NCBI RefSeq assembly: GCF_001428505.1
Contig: NZ_LMHU01000007.1
Coordinates: 62,133-126,132, forward strand
Direction of reading: 5' to 3'
DNA from: Terrabacter sp. Root181
Lineage (GTDB): Bacteria > Actinomycetota > Actinomycetes > Actinomycetales > Dermatophilaceae
Length of the DNA: 64,000 nt
This document shows, one piece after another, positions 57,201-63,780 of this stretch (positions are counted from its first letter, which is position 1; each line of letters opens with the position of its first letter). The position numbers and the translations under genes are program-made. Below the pieces are notes generated by a model. It searched no databases and was not told where the DNA came from. It was given only the letters and a program-made list of their open reading frames with translations.

Positions 57201-58211
57201 CCCCGGCCCCGAGACCTGGACGACGTCGAGGGCGAGCGCGTGCATGAGGGGTGTCGGCGAGAGGTGCCCTGCCGTCGTGACGCGGTCGAGGTGGCGCGCG
57301 TCGAGCGCGACGAGCCGGCGGGCGGCGTCGAGGACGTCGACGATGGCGGCGTCCTGCGGGTCGGTGTGGCGTACCGCGGCCGTGATGACGCTCGGCACGC
57401 CGACCTCGCGGGCGAGCGCGAGCATGCGTCCGGCCTGTCCGAGGCTGCCGGGCTGGTGCTCGGGTCCGCCGTGGCACACGACCTCGACGACGACGGCGCC
57501 GCGCGGTAGCAGCGCGACCCAGCGCTCGAGCGCCGCCCTGGCGTGGTCGCGTCGCTTGGCGAGCACGGCTCGGCCGACGTCGGAGTCGGGTCCGAGGAGC
57601 ACGACGAGCCGGGAGGGCCCACCGTCCGTCACCGACGGCGTATGCCGTCCGCCTCGTCCGTCGGGTCGGTCGTCCTCGGCGACGGGCGGGGTGGGCAGCA
57701 GGCGCGCGTGCTCGGCGACGAGGCTTGCGGTCGTGACGGGGTTGCCGCGCTCGCCGCGCAGGTGGGTCGCGGTGACGAGACGGCAGAGCGCCGCCCACCC
57801 CGCGCCCGGGGCGAGACCGGTGCTGCTGCCCCGGGCCAGCACGGTGACACGCGGGAGCCGCGGGTCGACGAGGGCGCCACCGCGCACCGGGGTGCGCGCG
57901 GGGCGTCCGCGCCGGCGCTCGGGCTGCTCGGGTCCGAGGGCGAGGTCGACACCGAGGATCGGCGCGACGTCGTGCTCCATGCAGGAACGGACGAACTTCA
58001 CGGCGCCGTAGAGCCCGTCGCGGTCGGTCAGGGCGAGAGCGGGCTGCCCGAACGCTGCGGCGCGCTCGACGAGCTGGTGCGGCTTGGCCGTGCCGTAGCG
58101 CATGGAGTACCCGGACGCGACGTGCAGGTGCACGAAGCTCTCGGTGCCGCCGGCGATGCCGCCGGTGAGGCCGCTGGTGATGGTGGTGGTCGTGGTCATA
58201 CCGGTCGTCAC
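54204..58211 (-). CDS. dnaE2: Error-prone DNA polymerase III alpha subunit (DnaE2 type)
   Basis: This 1335-residue C-family polymerase starts with a GTG overlapping the previous stop (GTGA). The PHP domain (FVHLHVASGYSMRYGTAKP, LALTDRDGLYGAVKF) has lost one His of motif I and the His of motif II (Arg instead), as in Streptomyces-type DnaE2, so proofreading by PHP is unlikely. The palm carries the catalytic acidic cluster PDIDIDVESARR (near residue 496) and MGLLKLDVLG. Helix-hairpin-helix and OB domains follow. A motif QLTLDL (near residue 1081) resembles a beta-clamp-binding peptide. It lies in an SOS-controlled operon with SAV_6107 and DUF6504 genes. Confidence 0.92.
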   Translation of the reverse strand: MTTGMTTTTTITSGLTGGIAGGTESFVHLHVASGYSMRYGTAKPHQLVERAAAFGQPALALTDRDGLYGAVKFVRSCMEHDVAPILGVDLALGPEQPERRRGRPARTPVRGGALVDPRLPRVTVLARGSSTGLAPGAGWAALCRLVTATHLRGERGNPVTTASLVAEHARLLPTPPVAEDDRPDGRGGRHTPSVTDGGPSRLVVLLGPDSDVGRAVLAKRRDHARAALERWVALLPRGAVVVEVVCHGGPEHQPGSLGQAGRMLALAREVGVPSVITAAVRHTDPQDAAIVDVLDAARRLVALDARHLDRVTTAGHLSPTPLMHALALDVVQVSGPGLVGGGSLAREQARELLARTTALAAECVQDPRADLGIGSVHLPEPGVLGIRPGTNPHRVLARRCRESIATRYPGRTEDELGAVSDRLEDELGVIETLGYATYFLTVAQVCDLIREMGVRVAARGSGAGSLVNYLLGISGVDPMRHGLLMERFCSPLRAELPDIDIDVESARRTEIYERILDHFGGDRVTCVSMMDTYRVRHAIRDAGAALGLPPPEIDAMAKAFPHIAARNVRNALAELPELRASGLDVPRLQLMFDIVERLDGLPRHIALHPCGVVLSDSVLLDRTPVEASWLGFPMSQFDKDDVEEMGLLKLDVLGIRMQSAMAHAVVEVERVDGDHIDLDDESQVPFDDEPTFELVRSTKTLGCFQIESPGQRELIGKFGPRTFDDLIIDISLFRPGPVKSDMIIPFLNARQGWKDPSYLHSSLVPALEETEGVVVFHEQVLMIVAETTGVTLAQADEVRRALGTPDGQKRIEAWWRPAARDRGYAPEVADKIWEVLKAFASFGFCKAHAAAFALPTYQSAWLKTHHPAAFLAGVLTHDPGMYPKRLILDDARTFGIAILGLDVNVSTGAYRFERTDDGGEAIRLSLADVHGISEAEVAQIVAGQPYSSLSDFWQRAHVSRPVAEKLVLAGGFDSLHDIDLGGPSRLDESGAGVVGRARGGLGRRGRVTRRDLLLHVAELDRWSSSQRSSRRSSHRVSAASRSSGPAGSRGRVTSVSATGDIRALAAAQSQASAGAPEQIATQLTLDLGDTPRLTATSGLPEMTGPERVRAELEVLGLDASGHVVDFYRPLLDALGVTRARDLLSGRSGREVLVAGVKVATQTPPIRTGRRVVFLTLDDATGPADLTFFEDVQGPYAATVFHSWLLLCRGLVRRTGPRGVSIRATGAWELSALQDAWTSGGVTAVRDALEAADRSAWERATALAGPDGTGGGVGEGPDGRRVLVHASGFKQSPYADIKPAGDDVRGPRGTSGLVPGETVGGPPRKLWHASPGSSGH

Positions 58212-58660
58212 GCCCCGCTCGCCCGGCTCCTCGAGACGGGGGTGATCGACTGCGGCAGCGGGATCGTCGCCGGGACGCCGAGGAGGTCCTGGACGATCTC
58301 GAGGAACATCTCGGCCTGGCGCAGCAGGTCGTCGGACTCGCGTGCACTGATGTGACCGCCGCGGTCGATGACCGACCGGTGGGCCGAGCAGGCCGCGAAG
58401 AAGGCCGCCCACTCCCCCAGCTCCGGGGCCACCCCGGGCAGCACCTGCCACACGCTGCGCGGTCGCGAACGCGGCGACGGGACGGTGCGGGAGGCAACGA
58501 GGGCCGCGGCGGCGCGCAGGGCCCCGAGGTGGGCGTCGCGGTAGCGCTCGGACGCGTCGCTCGTGCGGCAGGCGGCCTCGAGGGTCGCGCGACCTCGCTC
58601 GAGCAGGTCGAGCACGGCGACCGAGATGGGCGGACGGCGCACGTGGTGGGCTGCAGTCAT
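58208..58660 (-). CDS. SAV_6107 family HEPN domain protein
   Basis: This 150-residue helical protein matches the SAV_6107-type HEPN family that travels with DnaE2 in actinobacteria: VLDLLERGRATLEAACRTSDASERYRDAHLGALRAAAALV, then WQVLPGVAPELGEWAAFFAACSAHRSVIDRG and LLRQAEMFLEIVQDLLG. An R-x4-H pattern (Arg39-His44) resembles the HEPN active site, but it is at the N-terminal side and may be coincidental. The ATG at 58660 has GAGAGGAA upstream. It is the second gene of the operon and ends 4 bases inside dnaE2. Confidence 0.88.
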   Translation of the reverse strand: MTAAHHVRRPPISVAVLDLLERGRATLEAACRTSDASERYRDAHLGALRAAAALVASRTVPSPRSRPRSVWQVLPGVAPELGEWAAFFAACSAHRSVIDRGGHISARESDDLLRQAEMFLEIVQDLLGVPATIPLPQSITPVSRSRASGA

Positions 58661-58691
58661 GGTGGTTCCTCTCCTCTCTCGTCTCATGGGC

Positions 58692-59147
58692 TCAGTCGGC
58701 GACCCGGACGAGCGACCACCGGTCGCCGCGCGGGGACTCGTCGTGGGCGAGGTCGTAGACCCCGGGCGCGAACGACCAGCCCGGGCTCGCCTCGACGCGC
58801 CAGACGTGCTGCTCGCTCGCAGCGGCGACGAGCGTCTCGCCGGGATGCACCTGCGCCTCGTCGGCCTCGAGCGCGTCGTGCCACCAGGCCCGCCGCTCGC
58901 GCCACTGGGCGAGGACGCCACGCACGACGTAGAGGCGACCGCGCCAGATGAACGCCTCGGGCGGTGGTTCGAGGTACCCGCCGTCCTCGGAGGGCCCCGA
59001 AGGCTCTGAGGGTCCCGAGGGCCCGGCCGAGCGGGCGGGTCTGTTGGCCGAGTCACCCGGCCGGCCCACCACGGACCGCTCCTGCTGTTCCTGCTGTTCC
59101 CGCTCGCGCACTCTCACCTGCACGGCGTCACTGAACCTACGCACCAC
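58692..59147 (-). CDS. DUF6504 family protein
   Basis: This 151-residue protein has a charged, disordered N-terminal half (QQEQQERSVVGR, then PSGPSEPSGPSEDGG) and a C-terminal beta-rich domain (AFIWRGRLYVVRGVLAQWRERRAWWHDAL; HVWRVEASPGWSFAPGVYDLAHDE), which is the DUF6504 pattern. Members precede dnaE2 in Streptomyces-type damage operons; the molecular role is unknown. The GTG at 59147 has GGGAGA about 7 bases upstream. It is the first gene of the operon, 172 bases after the LexA box. Confidence 0.9.
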   Translation of the reverse strand: MVRRFSDAVQVRVREREQQEQQERSVVGRPGDSANRPARSAGPSGPSEPSGPSEDGGYLEPPPEAFIWRGRLYVVRGVLAQWRERRAWWHDALEADEAQVHPGETLVAAASEQHVWRVEASPGWSFAPGVYDLAHDESPRGDRWSLVRVAD

Positions 59148-59239
59148 GACACGTCTCCCTCGGACACGTCGAGGCCGACATCACGACCCGGACCACCCGC
59201 GCTCCACACGAGCAGTCCGACACCAACCGACGACTTGAA

Positions 59240-59263
59240 CTGACAACCTGACTGACAACCTGA
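59240..59263. repeat. Tandem 12-bp direct repeat in the leader of the DnaE2 operon
   Basis: CTGACAACCTGA occurs twice in a row (59240-59251, 59252-59263) and then partially. It lies in the 5' untranslated region of the operon, between the LexA box and the DUF6504 start. Possible slippage product; no function is evident. Confidence 0.6.
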
Positions 59264-59319
59264 CTGACTCGGACACCGGCTCGAACCTCACCTCCGAGCA
59301 CTCACCGGGAGAACGACGT

Positions 59320-59373
59320 TCGAACACCTGTTCGATACGCGAAGCCTAACCCCTGCCGCCGACAGCCTGTCAA
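59320..59373 (-). promoter_or_regulatory. SOS promoter: perfect LexA box, -35 and -10 for the DUF6504-SAV_6107-dnaE2 operon
   Basis: On the minus strand, -35 TTGACA (59368-59373) and -10 TAGGCT (59343-59348) are separated by 19 bases; transcription should start near 59336. The LexA box TCGAAC-AGGT-GTTCGA (59320-59335) matches the actinobacterial consensus at all 12 specified bases and covers the start site. LexA binding would therefore block the transcript until the SOS response cleaves LexA. Confidence 0.93.
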
Positions 59374-59723
59374 GACGGTCCGCGAGCCACTCGGACGTCC
59401 TCTCGGGCCGGCGCCCCGGGGCTGCCGGCGCCTGCCCGTTCCGTCCCACTCCGGACCGATCTGAGTAGCCGTGCTCAGGTCGTCCCGTCATGGTCGCCTG
59501 CAGAGTGGGGCTGCGGGTTCGGTCCGCGAACGGAGGGGTGCAGGGGTCCCGTCCGCTCACGGATCGGGCCCGTTCCGCTGCCCCGGTGTCCGGGGCAGCG
59601 CGCCCCGTTGCGCCGCCCCCGGGAATACGGGAGCGTCAGGGACGTTGGACCTGGGCTCGGCCGACCGGCCGGGCCACAGCCGCACCGGCGCATCCGCGAC
59701 CGGCGCGCGACCGAAGGAGCGTC
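59336..59723. other. 388-bp divergent region between the SOS operon and the DUF4126 gene
   Basis: The left end holds the SOS promoter described separately. The rest (59374-59723) shows short GC-rich palindromes, for example CGGGGCAGCGCGCCCCG near 59597 and two GCCGGCGCC copies near 59411-59432. An open frame on the plus strand across this region lacks homology; I regard it as non-coding. Confidence 0.5.
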
Positions 59724-60440
59724 GTGGGCGCCGAGCTCATCCCCATGGCCTTCACCACCGGGTGGGGCAGCGGAATCAACGCGTACGCGGTCGTGCTCGT
59801 CCTCGGGCTCGCGGACAAGGTCTTCCACCTGAGCCAGATCCCGAACGCCCTGGCACGCACCGACGTGCTCGTCGGCGCCGGGATCCTCTTCGTGCTCGAG
59901 ATGTTCGCCGACAAGATCCCCTACATCGACTCCGCCTGGGACTCGGTGCACACGGTCGTCCGGCCGGCGGTCGGGGCGACGATCGGCTACCTCATCGGCC
60001 ACGAGACGGCGAGCCTCGACGCCGCGATCGGCGCGGCCACCGGCGGCGTCACGGCTCTCATCTCGCACGGCATCAAGGCCGGTCTGCGCGCCGCGGTCAA
60101 CACCTCGCCCGAGCCGGCGAGCAACATCCTCGTCAGCACCACCGAGGACGTCACGGTCACCGGCGTCACGGCTCTCGCCATCGCCCACCCGTGGTGGGCC
60201 GCGGCCATCGCCCTGCTCTTCCTCGTGCTCGGCGCCTTCCTCGTCTACAAGCTGGCCGGTCGCATCCGCCGCTACAAGCGTCGCTATGACGCGTGGGGCG
60301 AACGCGTGGGCATCGCCGTGCCCCCCGAGCCCCCCGAGCCCCCCGAGCGCCGGGAGCGCCGCGGGACCGCGGCGCCACCACCGCCGTCGCCGGCCCGGGA
60401 CGACGAGCGTCTCGAGCGACCCTTCGACCAGGAGACCTGA
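59724..60440 (+). CDS. DUF4126 domain-containing membrane protein
   Basis: This 238-residue membrane protein has the DUF4126 pattern: FTTGWGSGINAYAVVLVLGLADKVFHLSQIP, then GAGILFVLEMFADKIPYIDSAWDSVHTVVRPAVGATIGYL and SHGIKAGLRAAVNTSPEPASNI. About five helices are followed by a basic cytoplasmic tail with a Pro/Glu repeat (PPEPPEPPER). I chose GTG at 59724, with GAAGGAG upstream at a short spacing; an ATG at 59745 is an alternative. The function of the family is unknown. Confidence 0.88.
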   Translation: MGAELIPMAFTTGWGSGINAYAVVLVLGLADKVFHLSQIPNALARTDVLVGAGILFVLEMFADKIPYIDSAWDSVHTVVRPAVGATIGYLIGHETASLDAAIGAATGGVTALISHGIKAGLRAAVNTSPEPASNILVSTTEDVTVTGVTALAIAHPWWAAAIALLFLVLGAFLVYKLAGRIRRYKRRYDAWGERVGIAVPPEPPEPPERRERRGTAAPPPPSPARDDERLERPFDQET

Positions 60441-60600
60441 CCGGCCGTTCCGGTGAGCCCGGACGTCCCCGGGACGTGGCCCCCACAGGTCTGCGGACCC
60501 CTCACAGGGCCTCCCCACCCTGACGACGGCGGGGACACAGTGCCGTTGCCGACGGTGGACACAGCTGGCACGAGGCCAGCCCATCGAAGGAGTGGAACGC

Positions 60601-61116
60601 ATGAGGAACAAGACCATCGCGCTGGCAGGCGCCGGCATCGTGGCCGCGTCGGCGCTCGCGCTCGGCGGGGCCGCCCTCGCCAGCGCGGACGAGACGGGCA
60701 GCACGGCCACCTCGACCAGCGGCACCCACGGACAGCTCCGCGAGGGCACGGGCAACGGCAACGGCAACACCGACCCGAGCAAGCCGATGCGCTCCGACGA
60801 GAAGCTCCTCACGGGTGACACCGCCGCCAAGGTGACGGCAGCCGCCAAGGCCAAGGAGCCGACCGCGACGATCGAGCGCGTCGAGACCGACTCGGACGGC
60901 GTCTACGAGGCCCACATGGTGCGCACCGACGGCACCCACATCACGGTGCAGGTCGACGCTTCCTTCGCCGTGACGGCCCTCCAAGAGGGTGGACCAGGCG
61001 GATCGGGTGGTCCCGGCGGCCGCGGCGGTGACCACGACGGCGACGGCCCCCAGGGCCAGCAAGGTGGGTCCACGTCGACGCCGGGCAGCTCTGCCACCCC
61101 GTCCGCCACGACCTGA
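60601..61116 (+). CDS. Exported PepSY domain protein
   Basis: This 171-residue protein starts with a Sec signal peptide (MRNKTIALAGAGIVAASALALGGAALASADE, cleavage near ASA/DE), then a Thr/Ser/Gly-rich linker, a PepSY-like domain (KLLTGDTAAKVTAAAKAKEPTATIERVETDSDGVYEAHMVRTDGTHITVQVDASFAVTALQE) and a Gly/Asp-rich, Ser/Thr-rich tail typical of cell-wall-exposed linkers. PepSY modules inhibit or accompany peptidases outside the cell. The ATG at 60601 has GAAGGAG 6-7 bases before it, better than the GTG at 60592. Confidence 0.85.
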   Translation: MRNKTIALAGAGIVAASALALGGAALASADETGSTATSTSGTHGQLREGTGNGNGNTDPSKPMRSDEKLLTGDTAAKVTAAAKAKEPTATIERVETDSDGVYEAHMVRTDGTHITVQVDASFAVTALQEGGPGGSGGPGGRGGDHDGDGPQGQQGGSTSTPGSSATPSATT

Positions 61117-61168
61117 CGACACCACCAGATGCCGACTGATCCGCAGGCGGCCCCGGCCCGACCTCGGG

Positions 61169-62077
61169 TCAGAGGTTGCCGAAGACCTCGAGCGTCGCCG
61201 ACGAGCGGTTCATCGTGATGAAGTGGATGCCGGGCGCGCCCTCGTCGAGCAGGCGGCGCGACGACTCGGTCGCGATCGCCATGCCCTCGGCGCGCACGCC
61301 GGCCGCGTCGTCGCCGTGGCGCTCGAGGCGGTCGGTCACGGCGGTCGGCATCGGCTGACCCGCGAGCTGTGCCATGCGCACGACCTGGCGCGCGTTGGTG
61401 ATCGGCATGATCGCCGGGACGACGGGTAGCCGCGACCCGCGTCGCACGAGCTCGTCGCGCAGGCGGAGGTAGTGGTCGACGTCGAAGACCATCTGGGTGA
61501 TCGCGAACTCAGCGCCGGCCCGCTCCTTGCGCACGAGGGTCTCGGCGTCCTCGCCGATGTCACCCGACTCCGGGTGCCCGTCGGGGAAGGCCGCGACACC
61601 GACGGTGAAGTCACCGAGCCCGCGAACCAGCGCGACGAGCTCGTCGGCGTGGTCGAGGCCCTCGGGGTGGGCGACCCACGGCTGGCCGAGGCCGCCCTGG
61701 GGGTCACCGCGCAGGGCCAGGATGTTGCGGACCCCCGCGGCGGCATACGACCCGACGATGCCGCGCAGCTCGGCGACGGAGTGGCCGACGCACGTCAGGT
61801 GCGCCATGGGCGTCAGCGAGGTCGCCTCGAGGACGCGCTGGGTGAGGCGCACCGTGCGGTCGCGGGTGCCCCCACCGGCGCCGTAGGTGATCGACACGAA
61901 GCTCGGTGAGACCTTCTCGAGGCGCCGGATGGCGTCCCAGAGCTGCGCCTCGGACGCGTCGTCCTTCGGCGGGAAGAACTCGAAGCTGAACGTCGGGGTG
62001 TCGGCCTCGATCATCGCCGGGATGGACCGCGTGAACCGCTCCGCCCGCGCCATCGAGGATGCCGTGCCGTGTGCCAT
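61169..62077 (-). CDS. metF: Methylenetetrahydrofolate reductase (FAD-dependent)
   Basis: This roughly 302-residue enzyme reduces 5,10-methylene-THF to 5-methyl-THF for methionine synthesis. Its family markers are FSFEFFPPKDDASEAQLWDAIRRLEKVSPSFVSITYGAGGGTRDRT, the ILALRGDP FAD/folate loop, FAITQMVFDVDHYLRL and PAIMPI. The ATG at 62077 is preceded by AAGGTG; a second ATG follows 8 codons later. It diverges from the polyprenyl synthase; in M. tuberculosis the Rv2172c-Rv2173 pair has the same arrangement. Confidence 0.94.
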   Translation of the reverse strand: MAHGTASSMARAERFTRSIPAMIEADTPTFSFEFFPPKDDASEAQLWDAIRRLEKVSPSFVSITYGAGGGTRDRTVRLTQRVLEATSLTPMAHLTCVGHSVAELRGIVGSYAAAGVRNILALRGDPQGGLGQPWVAHPEGLDHADELVALVRGLGDFTVGVAAFPDGHPESGDIGEDAETLVRKERAGAEFAITQMVFDVDHYLRLRDELVRRGSRLPVVPAIMPITNARQVVRMAQLAGQPMPTAVTDRLERHGDDAAGVRAEGMAIATESSRRLLDEGAPGIHFITMNRSSATLEVFGNL

Positions 62078-62183
62078 GCCGCACACCTTAAGCCGCGCGC
62101 GCCCGCGGCGTCCGGGCTGTTCACGACCGCACCCTCGCGCCGCGTAGGCTGACCACGATTCCCCCGACTCGATGGAGGACCCC

Positions 62184-63278
62184 GTGCAGACCCCCACCGA
62201 CCTCGACGTCCTGCGCCGTCGGGTGCAGCAGGCGATCGACGGGCAGATCGCCGGGGCCACGCAGTCGCTGGCCGCGATCGGCGAGGAGACCGCCCCGCTC
62301 GTGTCGGCCGTGTCCGGCCTGCTGACCGGCGGCAAGGGGCTGCGCGCCGGCTTCCTCTACTGGGGCTACCGCGCCGCCGGTGGCCCCGACTCCGACGCGC
62401 TTGTGCGCCTGGCGGCGAGCATGGAGTTCTTCCAGGGCGCCGCCCTCCTCCACGACGACGTCATGGACCGCAGCGACACGAGGCGGGGTATGCCGTCCGC
62501 GCACCGCGCCGTCGCCTCGCTGCACCAGGCGCGTGGCTGGGCGGGCGACCCCGACCGTTTCGGCGAGGGCACCGCGATCCTCGCCGGTGACCTGTGCCTG
62601 ACGTGGTGCGACGAGCTGTACGCGACGTGCGGCCTGCCGGCCCACGAGCTCGCCCGCGGCCGACAGCTCTTCGACTCGATGCGCACGCAGCTCATGGGCG
62701 GCCAGTTCCTCGACCTGCTCGAATCGGCCCGTGGCTGGGAGGGGCTCGACCTCGACGCCCGGATCGCCTCGGCCCGCAAGGTGATCCGCTTCAAGAGCGC
62801 GAAGTACACCATCGAGCACCCCCTCCTCATCGGCGCCCTCGTCGGTGGCGCGCCCGACGGGTCGCTCGCTCCGCTGTCGGACTACGGCCTCGCCCTCGGG
62901 GAGGCGTTCCAGCTGCGCGACGACCTGCTCGGCGTCTTCGGCGACCCCGAGGCCACCGGCAAACCCGCGGGCGACGACCTGCGCGAGGGCAAGCGCACCG
63001 TGCTCGTGGCTCACGCCCTCGACACGGCGTCCGAGACCGACCGTCAGACGGTCGAGAGCCTCTTCGGACGCGACGACCTCGAGCTCGCTGGTGTCGAGGC
63101 GATCCGCCGGATCCTCGTCGACACCGGTGCTGTCGACCGGGTCGAGAGCCTCATCACCGCGTTGGCCGGCGAGGCCTGCGCCGCGGTCGACCGGGCTCGC
63201 GCGACAGGCGCCTACGACCCGTCGGCGCTCGAGGTGCTCGAGGCGCTCGTCGCGGTCTCGACAGCCCGCCGGTCCTGA
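62184..63278 (+). CDS. Polyprenyl diphosphate synthase (geranylgeranyl/longer chain type)
   Basis: This roughly 364-residue trans-prenyltransferase has the first aspartate-rich motif in LLHDDVMDRSDTRRG, the second in FQLRDDLLGVFGD, the KGLR substrate loop (GGKGLRAGFLY) and KSAKYTIEHPL. It condenses isopentenyl diphosphate onto allylic diphosphates, using precursors from the dxs pathway. I use GTG at 62184, which has GGAGG 5 bases before it; an upstream ATG at 62172 contains that Shine-Dalgarno and is less likely. Chain length cannot be predicted with confidence; residues before the first motif (FFQGAALLHDD) suggest C20 or longer. Confidence 0.93.
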   Translation: MQTPTDLDVLRRRVQQAIDGQIAGATQSLAAIGEETAPLVSAVSGLLTGGKGLRAGFLYWGYRAAGGPDSDALVRLAASMEFFQGAALLHDDVMDRSDTRRGMPSAHRAVASLHQARGWAGDPDRFGEGTAILAGDLCLTWCDELYATCGLPAHELARGRQLFDSMRTQLMGGQFLDLLESARGWEGLDLDARIASARKVIRFKSAKYTIEHPLLIGALVGGAPDGSLAPLSDYGLALGEAFQLRDDLLGVFGDPEATGKPAGDDLREGKRTVLVAHALDTASETDRQTVESLFGRDDLELAGVEAIRRILVDTGAVDRVESLITALAGEACAAVDRARATGAYDPSALEVLEALVAVSTARRS

Positions 63279-63313
63279 CGAACGGGCCACCCGGCATACG
63301 TCGTCGGCCGGGC

Positions 63314-63328
63314 GGTCCCGTCGGGACC
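63314..63328. terminator. Short hairpin between convergent prenyl synthase and Rv2175c-like genes
   Basis: GGTCCC-GTC-GGGACC forms a 6-bp stem with a 3-base loop in the 64-base gap between convergent genes. It is weaker than the other terminators in this window. A CGGCATAC octamer lies just before it, at 63292-63299. Confidence 0.4.
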
Positions 63329-63342
63329 TGACCGACCGCGCG

Positions 63343-63741
63343 TCAGAAGGCGAGCTCCTGCGCGCGGCGCCGGATCTCGGTCTTGTGCCCGGCCAGCATG
63401 GCGTCAATGGGCGCACCCTCGACGGGCAGCGTCGCGTCCGGCGTGTGCAGCCACTCGATGATCTCGTCGTCGTCCATGCCGCCGTCGGCGAGGACGGTGA
63501 AGGTGCCGCGCAGCTCGGGCCGGGGTCCGGTCTCGTCGAAGAACTTCGCGGGGATCGCGACGACGCGCCGCTCGCCGATCCGGGCCGCGAGGACCTCGCG
63601 GTCGGCGATCAGCTGACGCACCTGCGACAGCTGCAGGCCGAGCCGCTCGGCGGCGTCGGGAACGGTCAGCCACTCCCCGACGAGCGACTCCAGGTCGCGG
63701 GTGGTGGGCACGTCGGGCTGCAGTTCGGGGGTCTCGCTCAC
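63343..63741 (-). CDS. Rv2175c family DNA-binding protein
   Basis: This roughly 132-residue protein has a winged helix-turn-helix (LVGEWLTVPDAAERLGLQLSQVRQLIADREVLAARIGERRVVAIPAKFF) and the C-terminal GTFTVLADGGMDDDEIIEWLHTPDATLPVEGAPIDAMLAGHKTEIRRRAQELAF that marks the Rv2175c family. In M. tuberculosis Rv2175c is phosphorylated on an N-terminal Thr by the adjacent kinase PknL; here the N-terminus also holds Thr (VSETPELQPDVPTTRD). No kinase gene is visible before the window ends. GTG at 63741 and 63759 are both possible starts. Confidence 0.9.
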   Translation of the reverse strand: MSETPELQPDVPTTRDLESLVGEWLTVPDAAERLGLQLSQVRQLIADREVLAARIGERRVVAIPAKFFDETGPRPELRGTFTVLADGGMDDDEIIEWLHTPDATLPVEGAPIDAMLAGHKTEIRRRAQELAF

Positions 63742-63780
63742 AGGACGAGAGTCTGCCACCGTCCCGACCGGCCCGCGCAC

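Noticed and set aside
58212-58451. N-terminal extension of dnaE2 by 80 residues
   Set aside because: It overlaps the SAV_6107 gene in another frame. The GTG at 58211 overlaps that gene's stop (GTGA), a normal coupling, and conserved sequence begins only after it.
59288-59560. 90-codon minus-strand frame over the SOS promoter
   Set aside because: It spans the -35, -10 and LexA box, has no ribosome-binding site and shows no conserved-looking composition.
61117-62183. Cobalamin or SAM riboswitch near metF
   Set aside because: The metF start is only about 100 bases from the divergent prenyl synthase and the gap shows no riboswitch consensus or multi-helix junction.
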